DNA from: SEAL01 sp032153715
Lineage (GTDB): Bacteria > Patescibacteriota > Saccharimonadia > Saccharimonadales > Saccharimonadaceae
DNA length: 64,000 bases
Direction of reading: 5' to 3'
Assembly (NCBI GenBank): GCA_032153715.1
Contig: JALDYR010000001.1
Span: forward strand, 381,203-445,202
Shown here: positions 1-9,500 of the stretch, in pieces
How the letters are laid out: every line of letters begins with the position of its first letter
Numbering within the stretch: position 1 is the first letter of the stretch
Translations under genes and position numbers: made by a program
Notes under the pieces: generated by a model
What the model was told of the DNA's origin: nothing
The model's database searches: none
The model's input: only the letters and a program-made list of their open reading frames with translations

Positions 1-1
1 A

Positions 2-919
2 ATCACACTTGACGACCTTGGTTATTGGGGCTACTCACTCAATGTCGTGAACGAAGCCATCACCGAGCCAAACGGCATGATCCTTGTCACCGGCCCAACC
101 GGCTCCGGTAAATCAACTAGCCTCTTTAGTGTTCTTTCAAAGCTCAACCAGCCAGACGTCAATATCTCGACTATTGAAGATCCAGTTGAGTACAAAATTC
201 CAGGAGTCAACCAAACTCAAACAAATGCCAAGGCCGGCATGACTTTCGCCAGCGGTCTACGTGCCCTCCTCCGTCAAGATCCAAACATCATCATGGTAGG
301 AGAGATCCGTGACGGCGAAACTGCTAACCTGGGTGTCCAGGCTGCTTTGACGGGTCACTTGGTCTTTAGTACCCTTCACACCAATAATGCAGCGACATGT
401 TTGCCGCGTCTGCTCGATATGGATATTGAACCATTCCTAATCGCCAGTACTGTCCGAGCCGTCGTTGGTCAGCGACTCGTTCGTCGCCTCAACAAAGAAA
501 CCCGTGTCGCTTATCAACCAACTGAGGAAGAAAAGCAAGCAATTATTCACTTGTTCAACTTGCGTGATGGCCAAGATTTTCGTTATATCCATGAACTTGA
601 AAAGCAAGCCGCTGCTCAGGGTATTGGCGGAAACGTGCCGCTCAGCACTGATGAGAACGGCATCATAACACTTTACAAGCCAGCCGAAAGTGATAACAAA
701 GACGACAAAACCGACGGTTTCAAGGGACGTATCGGCATTTATGAGGTCCTCAACAACACGCTGCCCGTTCAAAAGCTTATTATGAGCAATGCCACCAGTA
801 ATCAGATTCAAGCCCAGGCGATTAACGAAGGTATGATTACGATGCAGACCGACGGCTTAATTAAAGCCCTGCGCGGTGAGACCACTATTGAAGAAATCCT
901 AAGGGTAACAAAGGAATAA
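2..919 (+). CDS. pilB: Type IV pilus assembly ATPase PilB/GspE family (5' end outside window)
   Basis: Cytoplasmic hexameric ATPase that powers pilus polymerisation. The reading frame is open to the window edge; the first in-window GTG at 47 lies inside the conserved domain, so the true start is upstream. In the 306-residue fragment I see Walker [10 protein letters not shown] (about residue 31), the Asp box with IEDPVEY, a Walker B-like IIMVGEIRD and the His box LVFSTLHTN. The four-cysteine zinc motif found in many PilB proteins after the RLVRRL segment is absent. It is followed by pilC after one base, with pilM, pilN and pilO beyond. GspE or PilT are alternatives, but the order with pilC and pilMNO favours PilB. 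Confidence 0.92.
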   Translation: MTLDDLGYWGYSLNVVNEAITEPNGMILVTGPTGSGKSTSLFSVLSKLNQPDVNISTIEDPVEYKIPGVNQTQTNAKAGMTFASGLRALLRQDPNIIMVGEIRDGETANLGVQAALTGHLVFSTLHTNNAATCLPRLLDMDIEPFLIASTVRAVVGQRLVRRLNKETRVAYQPTEEEKQAIIHLFNLRDGQDFRYIHELEKQAAAQGIGGNVPLSTDENGIITLYKPAESDNKDDKTDGFKGRIGIYEVLNNTLPVQKLIMSNATSNQIQAQAINEGMITMQTDGLIKALRGETTIEEILRVTKE

Positions 920-920
920 T

Positions 921-2144
921 ATGGCAAGTTTTGAATACGTCGCCACTGGTAGCGACAATAAAACCATTCACGGCACACTTGACGCCTCTGACGAAGCAGC
1001 GGTCATTGAAGCGCTCGGTAAACAAAATATTCGTCCACTCAGTATTACTGCGAAAAAAACAGGCGGCTTTTCGCTTGGTGGAGTCATGGGAGGCAACAAC
1101 GTCAAGTCTGATGACCTCGTTATTTTCACCCGCCAGCTTAGCGCTATGGTTAGCGCCGGCGTGCCATTACTTCGATCGCTCAACTCGCTTGAACAACACT
1201 CAGAAAGTCCAGCCCTTAAGAACATCTTGATTAATGTCATCCGTGACGTTGAAGGCGGCGCTACGCTTGGCGATGCACTCGACAAATATCCCGACACCTT
1301 CAGCGATGTCTACGTCAACATGGTTCGCGCCGGTGAAGCGGCAGGTATTCTTGACGAAATCCTCAAGCGCCTCGCCTTGCAGCAAGAAAAAAATGCCACG
1401 ATTCGCAAGAAAGTAAAGAGCGCCATGACTTATCCAATGGTCTTGATGTTCATTACAGTTATTGCTTTCTTCGGCCTGATGCTCTTTGTGATTCCACAAA
1501 TCGGTAAAATCCTTCAAGATCTTGGCGGACCCGATGCCCAGCTACCCCTCCTAACTCAGATCATGCTTGGCATTAGCGCTTTTACACTACAGTGGTGGTA
1601 CATCCTCATTCCCGCTATTGGATTTGGCATCTTCATGCTTCTTCGCTACCTAAAAACTCCTGGCGGAAAACGAAAATTTCATACTCTTGTTCTAAAAACT
1701 CCTGCCATTAAGGGAGTTGTCACCAAAGTCGTCATTGCGCGTTTTGCACGCACCTTCTCTGCGCTTAACGGTGCCGGCGTGTCGATCATTGAAACTCTCA
1801 CCGTCACGGCACACGCCCTCGGTAACGTTGTTTTCGAAGATGCCCTTCTTGCGGCAGTTGACGAAGTTAAAAATGGTAAGCAATTATCACAAGTCCTTGA
1901 AGGTAACCCAATCTTCCCAGCAATCGTCACCCAGATGCTTGCCGTCGGTGAAGAGACCGGCCAAACCGACACCGTTCTTGTAAAAGTAGCGGAATTTTAC
2001 GAAGAAGAAGTTGACACGGCCATCGCCAGTCTCAGCTCAATTATCGAGCCAGTTATGATCGTGATTATGGGTAGTGCAGTCGGTCTGATTGCCGCCAGTG
2101 TCATGGGGCCAATCGCCAGTCTTTCGCAGAATATTAAAGGCTAG
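921..2144 (+). CDS. pilC: Type IV pilus inner-membrane platform protein PilC
   Basis: Integral membrane platform that couples the PilB motor to pilin assembly. The 407 residues match the usual PilC/GspF length. Two related T2SS-F domains are visible: one begins at about residue 70 with FTRQLSAMVSAGVPLLRSL and the second at about 275 with FARTFSALNGAGVSI. Each is followed by helical segments, and there are transmembrane stretches near 175-200, 220-245 and at the C-terminus. The start ATG follows an AAAGGA ribosome site located in the end of pilB. It is the second gene of the pilus operon. Confidence 0.95.
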   Translation: MASFEYVATGSDNKTIHGTLDASDEAAVIEALGKQNIRPLSITAKKTGGFSLGGVMGGNNVKSDDLVIFTRQLSAMVSAGVPLLRSLNSLEQHSESPALKNILINVIRDVEGGATLGDALDKYPDTFSDVYVNMVRAGEAAGILDEILKRLALQQEKNATIRKKVKSAMTYPMVLMFITVIAFFGLMLFVIPQIGKILQDLGGPDAQLPLLTQIMLGISAFTLQWWYILIPAIGFGIFMLLRYLKTPGGKRKFHTLVLKTPAIKGVVTKVVIARFARTFSALNGAGVSIIETLTVTAHALGNVVFEDALLAAVDEVKNGKQLSQVLEGNPIFPAIVTQMLAVGEETGQTDTVLVKVAEFYEEEVDTAIASLSSIIEPVMIVIMGSAVGLIAASVMGPIASLSQNIKG

Positions 2145-2164
2145 CATAAGAGGTATACGCGTGC

Positions 2165-2170
2165 TATACT
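2165..2170 (+). promoter_or_regulatory. Possible -10 box (TATACT) upstream of pilM
   Basis: A TATACT hexamer lies in the 50-bp gap between pilC and pilM, 25 bp before the ATG of pilM. No convincing -35 box is visible. It could give pilMNO an internal promoter. Weak evidence. Confidence 0.35.
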
Positions 2171-2195
2171 GACAAACAAAGCATCTGTGGGCATC

Positions 2196-3248
2196 ATGAA
2201 CAAATTATTCTACACTGACAAACCAATCATCGGCCTCGACATCAGTAGTACTGACATGAAGGTCATGTCTATCGACGTTAAGCGTCAGTTTGTTGTAGGC
2301 TACGGCACGATCGACCTCGATCCACTTCGTATTAAAAAATCATTCGACGAAGAAGACACCTACCTGATCGAAAGTCTGCACACCCTCCTTGATAAGAAGC
2401 TTATCGGCGCCCTTGCGAGCGATCAAGTTGTTCTTGGCATTCCGACGGCGCGCACTTTTTCACGCACGTTCACTCTGCCAACCAGTGCAGAAAACACCCT
2501 CAAAGAGGCGGTTGCACTGGAGGTCGGTCAGTATATTCCGCTCCCTATCTCTCTCCTTTACGTCGACTATGAAATTATCGAACGTACCAAAGAGACCTTA
2601 ACAGTTGTCATGAGTGCCGTACCGCGCAAATTGATCGACAACGCTCTTCTTGCATGCGAAAGTGCTGGCTTGACCGTCAATATGATCGAACCGGCTATCA
2701 ATGCCGTTGCACGCATTATCAAATCTGCCGAAGAAGGTTACCTGCCGACCGTTATCGTCGACATTGGTGCCGCCAACACCGACATTGCCGTCTTGGATGG
2801 CTCTGTTCGTATTACCGGCGGTATCGCCACAGGTGGCAACACTTTCACACTTGATATTGCCAAAAAGCTCAGCGTCACTCTGGAAAATGCCCACCAACTA
2901 AAAGTCTTGAACGGTCTCGCACCTGGTGCACGTCAAGAAAAACTCACTGCCGCCCTCCGCCCGTCGCTTCGTGGCATCGTCACCGAGACGCGCAAGGTGA
3001 TCCGCTATTACAACGAACGCCTCAGTAATGATCGTCGCCTTGAGCAAGTACTGATTGTCGGTAGCGGCAGTAACGTTCCTGGCATTGGCGAATACTTCAC
3101 AAACGAACTCGTCATGCCAGCACGCACCGCTAATCCATGGCAAGAACTTGACTTCGGCGAACTCACTCAGCCAGCCAAGCAGTTCCGCTCACGCTACATT
3201 ACCGTTGCAGGTCTCTCGAATGTTCCAAAGGGAGAGATGTGGAAATGA
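2196..3248 (+). CDS. pilM: Type IV pilus assembly protein PilM (actin-like)
   Basis: Cytoplasmic actin-fold protein that binds the N-terminal tail of PilN and links the motor to the alignment complex. The opening IIGLDISSTDMKV is the phosphate-1 motif, and VIVDIGAANTDIAVLD near residue 190 is the phosphate-2 motif of the actin/FtsA fold. At 350 residues it has normal length. An in-frame GTG at 2187 would add three residues; I prefer the ATG at 2196. No strong ribosome site precedes it. The stop TGA overlaps the pilN ATG (ATGA), which suggests translational coupling. Confidence 0.93.
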   Translation: MNKLFYTDKPIIGLDISSTDMKVMSIDVKRQFVVGYGTIDLDPLRIKKSFDEEDTYLIESLHTLLDKKLIGALASDQVVLGIPTARTFSRTFTLPTSAENTLKEAVALEVGQYIPLPISLLYVDYEIIERTKETLTVVMSAVPRKLIDNALLACESAGLTVNMIEPAINAVARIIKSAEEGYLPTVIVDIGAANTDIAVLDGSVRITGGIATGGNTFTLDIAKKLSVTLENAHQLKVLNGLAPGARQEKLTAALRPSLRGIVTETRKVIRYYNERLSNDRRLEQVLIVGSGSNVPGIGEYFTNELVMPARTANPWQELDFGELTQPAKQFRSRYITVAGLSNVPKGEMWK

Positions 3249-3823
3249 TCAATCTACTGCCCGACACCAACAAGCGGCAACTCCGCGCCGCTCGAACGAA
3301 CGTCGCCCTGCTGCGCTACAACATCGTCATCCTTATCGCGCTCGGCCTGCTGGCGCTACTCTGCGCTGCGACATTCTTGATCCTGGCGGAGAATCAACGG
3401 CTCGCTAATGATGCCAACAAAAGCAATATTGAAAAATCAGGTGCTTATGCCGATACAAAAACAGCCGCCGAAGAGTATCGCGCCAATCTAGCAACCGCAC
3501 AAAAAATCCTCAACAACGAAGTGACCTATACCAACACCGTCTTTGAGATTGCAAAACTACTGCCACGCGGCGTAATCCTCGATAACCTCACGCTTAATGC
3601 CAAAGATTTTGGCAGCCAAATCACGCTGACAGCTCAAGCGAAAAACTACGAAAGCGCGACCAACCTGAAGACGAACTTTCAGGGATCGAAACTGTTCTCA
3701 AACGTCTTCTTTCAGGCGCTCAACGACAGCACGACAGGCTCAGCCGGCGGGTCAGGTTCGACAAATTCAGACTACCCGATCGCCGTTTCAATTAGTGTAA
3801 AGATTAATAAGGTAGACCCATAA
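3245..3823 (+). CDS. pilN: Type IV pilus assembly protein PilN
   Basis: Bitopic inner-membrane protein of the PilMNO alignment complex. It opens with MINLLPDTNKRQL, which matches the conserved PilN tail that docks into PilM (INLLP). A single transmembrane helix follows at about residues 25-50, then a coiled-coil-like segment and a periplasm-facing domain. An in-frame GTG lies two codons upstream at 3239, but the ATG at 3245 has a GGGAGAG site at good distance and overlaps the pilM stop. 192 residues, typical for the family. Confidence 0.92.
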   Translation: MINLLPDTNKRQLRAARTNVALLRYNIVILIALGLLALLCAATFLILAENQRLANDANKSNIEKSGAYADTKTAAEEYRANLATAQKILNNEVTYTNTVFEIAKLLPRGVILDNLTLNAKDFGSQITLTAQAKNYESATNLKTNFQGSKLFSNVFFQALNDSTTGSAGGSGSTNSDYPIAVSISVKINKVDP

Positions 3824-4443
3824 TGTTGAAAAATAGTGTCAGCGGACTCAGCGCCACCGGACTTCGCATCGTCCTCTTCGTCAGCATGTTCTTACTTGTT
3901 GCACTTGGCAGTGTCGCCTTTTGGTTTGGCTGTCAGCAGCTCACAAAGTACTCCCTCGAAGTCAGTAGCGTTAATGCACAGGTTGCCTCGAGCACGGAAA
4001 ACCTCGCTACCCTCAAAAAACTCGAAGCTTATCTTGCTACCAATAACGATGCGGTCAATCGCGCCAAAGGCGTCGTCGCTGAAAGCACTTCCTACCAGTA
4101 TCAGGATAAGATTATCGAAGACATTAACACCTATGCGAGGCGCGCAGGCATTGGCATTGCTGGTTACAGCTTTGCCGGAGGAGGTGCAGCAGGCGCTGCA
4201 ACAACCCCAAGCGCCAGTACCGCCGACACAGCTGCTCCAACCCCTACCGCGACCGGCCTCAAATCGACAAATGTTTCAGTGACTCTAAAATCCGGCACTT
4301 CATACGAAAGCATTATGCGTTTTATTCACTTCATTGAACAAAACTTAACAAAGATGCAGCTCTCGGGCGTCTCGCTTGCCAAGGACCAACAGACGAACGA
4401 AGTCACGAGCAATGCACTAACAATCGAGGTTTATACACGCTAA
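3823..4443 (+). CDS. pilO: Type IV pilus assembly protein PilO-like
   Basis: Partner of PilN in the inner-membrane alignment complex. It has a short cytoplasmic N-terminus, one transmembrane helix at about residues 15-38, a coiled-coil region and a ferredoxin-like C-terminal domain. An Ala/Thr/Pro-rich loop at about residues 120-145 is unusual and could be a flexible linker. The start overlaps the pilN stop in TAATG. Assignment rests on topology, length (206 residues) and position after pilN; primary sequence of PilO is poorly conserved. Confidence 0.85.
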   Translation: MLKNSVSGLSATGLRIVLFVSMFLLVALGSVAFWFGCQQLTKYSLEVSSVNAQVASSTENLATLKKLEAYLATNNDAVNRAKGVVAESTSYQYQDKIIEDINTYARRAGIGIAGYSFAGGGAAGAATTPSASTADTAAPTPTATGLKSTNVSVTLKSGTSYESIMRFIHFIEQNLTKMQLSGVSLAKDQQTNEVTSNALTIEVYTR

Positions 4444-4736
4444 TGAACGCTTCTCTGCAGTCAATTACAGTTCCCATCAACAAGTTCTTCGGTCGACACC
4501 ATCCGACAATCTTCATCACCGTCGTCTCACTACTGCTCATTGCAGCGCTTGCTATGCTGATCACAATTATTAGCGCCTCAACCGTGCCTGATGCGGCTAA
4601 AAACTCTACCAACCAGATCAACGGTACATTTGACGAAACGACAATCAAACGCATCAATGAATTAAAGGATAGTCGACAAAACCCTGCCGCCCTCTCTTTC
4701 CCCCAAGGCGATCGCACAAATCCTTTTGTTGAGTAG
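4443..4736 (+). CDS. Small single-pass protein at end of pilus operon
   Basis: 97 residues with one transmembrane helix at about 22-45 and an extracytoplasmic tail ending in GDRTNPFVE. The start overlaps the pilO stop (TAATG), so it is translated with the pilus operon. The position matches where PilP sits in proteobacterial pilMNOP operons, and the NPF ending loosely recalls PilP/GspC-type tails, but there is no lipobox and I do not recognise the family. A role in the alignment complex is inferred from context only. Confidence 0.7.
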   Translation: MNASLQSITVPINKFFGRHHPTIFITVVSLLLIAALAMLITIISASTVPDAAKNSTNQINGTFDETTIKRINELKDSRQNPAALSFPQGDRTNPFVE

Positions 4737-4751
4737 CATGATAAAAACCCG

Positions 4752-4757
4752 TATACT
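4752..4757 (+). promoter_or_regulatory. -10 box (TATACT), predicted leaderless promoter of the PRC-barrel gene
   Basis: TATACT ends six bases before the ATG at 4764, so transcription should begin at or next to the start codon. No clear -35 box. Confidence 0.6.
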
Positions 4758-4763
4758 AGAGGT

Positions 4764-5345
4764 ATGTTAATACAAGGATCTCAGCTCATCGATACCCCTA
4801 TTATGGGTCTGCAGACAGGCACTGAACTCGCGAAGATCAGCTCGGCCATCATCAACCCGCACGACCTCTCGATCATCGCTTACGAAGTAACAGGCGCAAA
4901 CCTAGATCACCACCCCTCCCTTCTTCGCACTGCTGACATCCGCGAGGTCAGTGACATCGGTATGATCATCGATTCAAATGATGAGTTTATAGAAGTTAAT
5001 GATGTCATCAAGATCAAAGATATCTACGAACTCCACTTTCAACTTATCGACAAGCATGTGATTGACGAAAAGCAAAACAAAATTGGCAAAGTCACTGACT
5101 ACACCCTGGAAGTTGACGGGTTTGTCATCCAACAGCTTAACATTAAGCGCCCCCTCCTCAAGAGCTTCAGCGACGCTGAGCTTCTCGTCCATCGCTCGCA
5201 AATTATTGAAATTAACGATACGACAATCGTTATTAAATCAGGTGCCGAAAACGCGCGTCCTGTTATGCGCACTGCCGGGGCCTACGTCAATCCATTTCGC
5301 CAAAACCCCACTCAGCCAGAAGCAGTCAACTCAAGTCGCCCCTAA
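4764..5345 (+). CDS. PRC-barrel domain protein
   Basis: 193 residues with two PRC-barrel-like halves. The first (about 1-85) opens with a G.QLIDTPIMGLQTGTEL pattern; the second (about 86-160) contains HVIDEKQNKIGKVTDYTLE, the usual PRC turn. PRC barrels occur in RimM and in photosynthetic reaction centre H subunits and generally mediate protein or RNA contacts; no specific partner can be named here. The tail from about residue 165 is low-complexity. The gene has its own leaderless-type promoter and its stop shares four bases (CTAA) with the convergent recX stop. Confidence 0.8.
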   Translation: MLIQGSQLIDTPIMGLQTGTELAKISSAIINPHDLSIIAYEVTGANLDHHPSLLRTADIREVSDIGMIIDSNDEFIEVNDVIKIKDIYELHFQLIDKHVIDEKQNKIGKVTDYTLEVDGFVIQQLNIKRPLLKSFSDAELLVHRSQIIEINDTTIVIKSGAENARPVMRTAGAYVNPFRQNPTQPEAVNSSRP

Positions 5346-5998
5346 TTAGTATCTGCGTCGCTTAGGGCAGCTTTAATATCATCATACGTAAAACCTTGTC
5401 GCGCGAGGTACTGCATAAACTTTTGCTCATCAGGATAACGCTTCTGCTTCTTTGCGATAATTTTTCGTAATTCATCCAAGTCGGTGCGCGATGACTGTGC
5501 CAAGTAGCGCTCAATGATTGAGCGCTCCACACCCTTGGCTTGCAGTTCGGCCTGCAACTTACGCCGACTCGCTCCTTTAGTAAGGCTTCGATTCTCCACC
5601 CAGTAACGCGCGAAGTTATTATCGTCAATGTAACTTTTTTCAACGAGGCGATCAAACACGCGAGTGGCGACTACTTGACTCACTCCAGGCCGCTCAGTAA
5701 GCTCGCCAGTTTTTCGACTACGCGTCTTTGTCGTCCGTGTCTTTCGATACAAATAGTCTCGCACCTCGCGCGCACTATGCGGTCGCATCAGGCAGTACTC
5801 TAACGCTCGCGCGTATAGCTTACCAAACTGACTTTCCATCTCAAGCGCCACAAGCTCGTCGTCACTATACTCTTTGCCGACACGAATCCCCAAATCGCCC
5901 ACTTGAAAAATATCGAGGGAAAAACGATACAACCCGTCAACCATAACGTTGACGCGATTTTTATCTTTCTGCTGGGCGGTGATAGCGGTTATTTTCAT
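5342..5998 (-). CDS. recX: Regulatory protein RecX
   Basis: Modulator that binds RecA filaments and restrains their activity. The 218-residue protein shows the three-helix RecX repeats, for example YLARQGFTYDDIKAAL at the C-terminus and DRLVEKSYIDDNNFARYWVENR in the middle. It lies directly downstream of recA on the same strand, the normal arrangement, but a strong hairpin terminator separates the two, so recX is either expressed by read-through or from a promoter inside the terminator region. Tail-to-tail overlap of 4 bp with the PRC-barrel gene. Confidence 0.92.
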   Translation of the reverse strand: MKITAITAQQKDKNRVNVMVDGLYRFSLDIFQVGDLGIRVGKEYSDDELVALEMESQFGKLYARALEYCLMRPHSAREVRDYLYRKTRTTKTRSRKTGELTERPGVSQVVATRVFDRLVEKSYIDDNNFARYWVENRSLTKGASRRKLQAELQAKGVERSIIERYLAQSSRTDLDELRKIIAKKQKRYPDEQKFMQYLARQGFTYDDIKAALSDADTN

Positions 5999-6006
5999 GT
6001 CATACC

Positions 6007-6036
6007 AAAAAAGGCCGATGTTACTCGGCCTTTTTC
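6007..6036 (-). terminator. Intrinsic terminator of recA
   Basis: Read on the minus strand: AAGGCCGA, loop GTAACA, TCGGCCTT followed by a T run, starting right after the recA stop codon. The A run on the other side makes it partly symmetric. Confidence 0.85.
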
Positions 6037-7074
6037 TTACGCGTCGATTTCGGCGACTTTCTCGCGAACCTTGTGATCAATTTCAGCGAGCACTTCAAGG
6101 TTTTGCTTTAGATACACCTTGGTTGCTTCACGCCCTTGACCAATCTTTGAATCATTATAGTCAAACCACGCACCAGCTTTACCGACGATGCCATGTTGCA
6201 CTGCAAGATCCAGTACGTCGCCGGTATTACTAATACCTTCGTTGTACATGATGTCAAACTCGGCGATACGGAAAGGAGGAGCGATCTTGTTTTTCACAAC
6301 CTTGACCTTCGTCCGGTTGCCAACAATATCTTCGCCGACTTTAATTTGACCCGTACGACGAATATCTAAACGAACTGACGCATAAAACTTGAGTGCGTTA
6401 CCACCAGTTGTCGTCTCTGGATTACCGAACATCACACCAATCTTCATACGAATTTGGTTAATAAAGATAACAGTTGCTTTTGACTTGTTGATAATTCCCG
6501 TTAATTTACGGAGCGCCTGGCTCATTAAACGTGCCTGTAGACCCATATGACTATCGCCCATGTCGCCATCAATTTCAGCTTGTGGCACCAATGCCGCAAC
6601 AGAGTCGACGACAATCAGGTCAACTGCGTTTGAGCGGACAAGTGTTTCGGCAATCTCAAGCGCCTGTTCACCGTTATCTGGTTGAGAGACAAGAAGGTTG
6701 TCAGTATCAACCCCAAGCTTTTTTGCATAAGATGGGTCAAGTGCATGCTCGGCGTCGATAAACGCCGCGGTTCCGCCTGATTTTTGAATTTCAGCAATCG
6801 CATGAAGAGTAAGGGTGGTTTTACCAGATGATTCAGGTCCATAAATCTCAATGATGCGGCCTTTTGGATAGCCGCCACCAAGAGCCAAATCAAGACTCAA
6901 TGCGCCCGACGGAATCAGCTCAACATCAACTTTATGCGCTTCGCCTAGTTTCATGATCGAACCATCACCAAATTGCTTGGTGATCTGGTCCATTGCGAGA
7001 CCAAGAGCCTTCAACTTCCCTTCATTGGTTGTTGATTTCTCAGCCATCTCTGCTTTTTCAGTCTTTTTTGCCAT
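6037..7074 (-). CDS. recA: Recombinase RecA
   Basis: DNA strand-exchange ATPase central to homologous recombination and repair. The 345-residue protein has Walker [10 protein letters not shown] at about residue 79, the [12 protein letters not shown]alker B strand and the MSQALRKL and NQIR motifs. No intein. An upstream extension of the frame to 7221 exists, but it crosses the promoter; the ATG at 7074 has a GAGAGGGA ribosome site. A TATAAT box at 7102-7107 supplies the promoter, divergent from the prepilin gene. With ruvABC and comEC nearby it fits recombination of imported DNA. Confidence 0.98.
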   Translation of the reverse strand: MAKKTEKAEMAEKSTTNEGKLKALGLAMDQITKQFGDGSIMKLGEAHKVDVELIPSGALSLDLALGGGYPKGRIIEIYGPESSGKTTLTLHAIAEIQKSGGTAAFIDAEHALDPSYAKKLGVDTDNLLVSQPDNGEQALEIAETLVRSNAVDLIVVDSVAALVPQAEIDGDMGDSHMGLQARLMSQALRKLTGIINKSKATVIFINQIRMKIGVMFGNPETTTGGNALKFYASVRLDIRRTGQIKVGEDIVGNRTKVKVVKNKIAPPFRIAEFDIMYNEGISNTGDVLDLAVQHGIVGKAGAWFDYNDSKIGQGREATKVYLKQNLEVLAEIDHKVREKVAEIDA

Positions 7075-7101
7075 TACAGTCCCTCTCTTATTACTCCAAT
7101 T

Positions 7102-7107
7102 ATTATA
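7102..7107 (-). promoter_or_regulatory. -10 box of recA (TATAAT)
   Basis: Perfect TATAAT on the minus strand, 27 bp before the recA ATG, leaving a short leader that carries the GAGAGGGA site. -35 sequence is weak. No recognisable LexA box between it and the divergent -10 at 7188. Confidence 0.6.
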
Positions 7108-7187
7108 CACTATTTCGCTAACCGTAGCCACTTTGCTGAAACTAGGCTGAGCTAAGGGTATTAAGCCGTAATTTACGACGAGTTTGC

Positions 7188-7193
7188 TATAAT
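7188..7193 (+). promoter_or_regulatory. -10 box (TATAAT), leaderless-type promoter of prepilin
   Basis: TATAAT ends seven bases before the ATG at 7201; no Shine-Dalgarno sequence is possible in the remaining AGAAGCA leader. Confidence 0.7.
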
Positions 7194-7200
7194 AGAAGCA

Positions 7201-7674
7201 ATGAAACGTCCACAATCTCACCGCGCAAGTGGTTTTACTGTTATCGAACTACTTGTTATCATTGCCATCCTTGGTGTCGCGAGCGTTCTGTTCTTTATCC
7301 AGAAGAGCAACCTAGAATCAGCTAACCGCGACGAAAAGCGTAAGGTTGCTGTTAACGCTATTTATTACAATCTAGAAGAAGTATTTTACTCAAAAAATGG
7401 CTACTACCCTATCTCTATCAACGAGAAGAACTTAACTGCCATGGATCCCGCCCTTCTCACTGACACTAATGGGCTCAAGCCCAATCAGGCCCTCGAAGGT
7501 GCTGAAGACCTCAGTGAGGAAGACCGTCAAGCCGCCGAGTCATACCTGCAGGGCGCCTACGAATATAAGTACGAGCCAACTAACTGCGACACTGAAGGTC
7601 ACTGCAAAAGCTACACAATCCGCGTTCAGCTTGACCGCGAAGCTGAGTACGTCAAGAAAAGCCGACGCAGCTAG
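7201..7674 (+). CDS. Type IV prepilin-like protein
   Basis: Exported pilin or pseudopilin subunit. The N-terminus has a basic leader, the prepilin peptidase site G-FTVIELLV with Glu at mature position 5, and a hydrophobic helix. The C-terminal region has a cysteine pair (CDTEGHC, about residues 137-143) that could form a disulfide loop. 157 residues. It differs in sequence from the three FTIVELLIVIVVIGILAAI prepilins later in the window, so it may be a minor or specialised pilin. It is divergently transcribed from recA. Confidence 0.9.
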   Translation: MKRPQSHRASGFTVIELLVIIAILGVASVLFFIQKSNLESANRDEKRKVAVNAIYYNLEEVFYSKNGYYPISINEKNLTAMDPALLTDTNGLKPNQALEGAEDLSEEDRQAAESYLQGAYEYKYEPTNCDTEGHCKSYTIRVQLDREAEYVKKSRRS

Positions 7675-7681
7675 CCACCAA

Positions 7682-8452
7682 CTAGTCTTGGTCGGTGTCA
7701 CCCGTCACTGGGCGGCCGTTCTTGAAGTTTTCGACAGCGTTGTTTAACACGGCAATTTGCTGCTTTGGATTTGCCACATAGTGAAAACGGTACGTCGTCT
7801 CTTCACCTTCAGTACTCAAGCGGATCGACCCATAGTCAAACATCGACTGCAGTACACCTTGCTGGCGATAACTAGCATCTTCAATACTACTCAAACTCAC
7901 CGTTTGCTCGTGGCGCGAAAATAAACTCGTTTGGATCTCTTGCACAACGCTCTCGTTCGTCAAAAAGAACTTATTCTGTAAATACACCCACACCACCATG
8001 TAGCCGCCAATAATAAATAACGCAATCAGCAAGAGTGCCGGCACGATGATTTGCTCAAGTCCAGGTAAATCCGCTGTCTCGGCAATTATTGGATAAAGCG
8101 CAAGCCCCGCAAGCATCACTACTACCACCATCGCCGTAAAACCAACCGGAATAAACAACCCAATTGGATGACGCTTCACCATATTAATCACATACTCACC
8201 CCTGCTAAGGTTAAGCTGAGGGTATTGCCGACATGACTCTTCGTGACGTTTAATTGCCTCGGCTGACATCTCAGGCATCTCAGGCTCAATTGCCCGACTC
8301 ATGTGCACAACCTGCGACACCGGCACAGTGCCAACTACTTTTGGGTCAGGTCCAGAATCGGCTTGCGGTGGGTGTGCATAAAGCGGCTGCCCGTTTGTGT
8401 CGTAGGCAACAGGTTGATTGTAGTCAGTAGGGTGTGAAGAGTCCGGTTTCAT
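7682..8452 (-). CDS. PH-domain membrane protein (bPH2/DUF304-like)
   Basis: 256 residues: a Pro/Gln-rich cytoplasmic N-terminus, a pair of transmembrane helices at about 98-120 and 135-160, then a bacterial PH-like domain with FFLTNESVVQEI and SIEDASYRQQG patterns. This architecture is shared by the bPH2 (DUF304) family of membrane proteins, whose function is not settled. The promoter at 8459-8464 predicts a leaderless transcript. Runs convergent with the prepilin gene. Confidence 0.75.
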   Translation of the reverse strand: MKPDSSHPTDYNQPVAYDTNGQPLYAHPPQADSGPDPKVVGTVPVSQVVHMSRAIEPEMPEMSAEAIKRHEESCRQYPQLNLSRGEYVINMVKRHPIGLFIPVGFTAMVVVVMLAGLALYPIIAETADLPGLEQIIVPALLLIALFIIGGYMVVWVYLQNKFFLTNESVVQEIQTSLFSRHEQTVSLSSIEDASYRQQGVLQSMFDYGSIRLSTEGEETTYRFHYVANPKQQIAVLNNAVENFKNGRPVTGDTDQD

Positions 8453-8458
8453 ACCTAT

Positions 8459-8464
8459 ATTATA
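8459..8464 (-). promoter_or_regulatory. -10 box (TATAAT), leaderless-type promoter
   Basis: TATAAT six bases upstream of the ATG at 8452 on the minus strand. Confidence 0.65.
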
Positions 8465-8468
8465 CCAA

Positions 8469-9497
8469 CTATGCCAGGCTATCAGCTAGATCTGGGTGGA
8501 CTTTTCCAAGGTGTTGATACCCTTTTGGCGTAACGCGACGACCGCGGGGGGTTCGCTCAATAAAGCCAATTTGAATCAGATACGGTTCATAGAAATCCTC
8601 AATCGTCGTCGCCTCATCGCCCGTCAAGGCAGCAATGGTATTGAGTCCCACTGGGTTTGTTCCGTAATTCTCAATTATACTCGTCAGCAAGTTACGATCC
8701 GCTGGATCTAGTCCGATTTCGTCGATCTCAAGCATCTCAAGCGCCTGACGAGTAATAACTGTGTCAATAATCCCGTCACCGTTAACATCGGCGTAGTCAC
8801 GCACTCGCTTGAGCAAGCGATTAGCAATACGCGGTGTTAGGCGTGCCCGCGTCGATAGGTCAGTTGCGGCATCAGGGTGAATCTTACTCTCAAGGATCGC
8901 CGAGGCGCGAGTGATAATCTGTCCGATCTCGTGGGGAGTGTAGAATTCCAGCCGATGAATGAGACCAAAACGATCACGCAGCGGCGCTGCCAATGATCCC
9001 GTTCGGGTGGTGGCACCGATGACTGTGAACTTTGGTAAATCAAGGCGCACACTCCGCGCCGCTGGCCCCTTACCAATCACAATATCTAATTTGAAATCTT
9101 CCATCGCGCTATACAAGACCTCTTCAACAGCACGACTCAAGCGATGAATCTCATCGATAAAGAGCACATCGCCATCCGTCAAATTTGTCAAAATACTCGC
9201 CAGATCACCAGCTCGCTCAATAGCTGGGCCTGCCGTCACGCGAATGTTTGTGCCCATTTCATTCGCAATCACTGTTGCCATCGTTGTCTTGCCGAGTCCC
9301 GGAGGACCGTATAAAAGTACGTGGTCAATTGGCTCACTGCGTTTTTTTGCGGCGTCAATTGCTAGCTTTAAATTCTTTTTTAATCGCTCTTGACCAATAT
9401 AATCTGAAAAATTCTGCGGTCGCAGCGTTACTTCAATCGCCTGTTCATCCAGGTCCTCTTCTGGCAAACTTGTGTCTACAATTCGTTCAATCGCCAT
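8469..9497 (-). CDS. ruvB: Holliday junction branch migration ATPase RuvB
   Basis: AAA+ motor that drives branch migration of Holliday junctions together with RuvA. 342 residues with Walker [10 protein letters not shown] at about residue 64, Walker [10 protein letters not shown], sensor GATTRTG and the C-terminal winged helix with [10 protein letters not shown]. It follows ruvA after three bases, so the two form an operon. Full length. Confidence 0.98.
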   Translation of the reverse strand: MAIERIVDTSLPEEDLDEQAIEVTLRPQNFSDYIGQERLKKNLKLAIDAAKKRSEPIDHVLLYGPPGLGKTTMATVIANEMGTNIRVTAGPAIERAGDLASILTNLTDGDVLFIDEIHRLSRAVEEVLYSAMEDFKLDIVIGKGPAARSVRLDLPKFTVIGATTRTGSLAAPLRDRFGLIHRLEFYTPHEIGQIITRASAILESKIHPDAATDLSTRARLTPRIANRLLKRVRDYADVNGDGIIDTVITRQALEMLEIDEIGLDPADRNLLTSIIENYGTNPVGLNTIAALTGDEATTIEDFYEPYLIQIGFIERTPRGRRVTPKGYQHLGKVHPDLADSLA

Positions 9498-9500
9498 TAA

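Noticed and set aside
437..811. 124-codon minus-strand ORF inside pilB
   Set aside because: Overlaps the conserved ATPase motifs of pilB; no independent support.
7075..7200. LexA/SOS box between recA and the prepilin
   Set aside because: No symmetric CGAAC-N4-GTTCG or CTGT-N8-ACAG motif was found; only the two divergent -10 boxes are evident.
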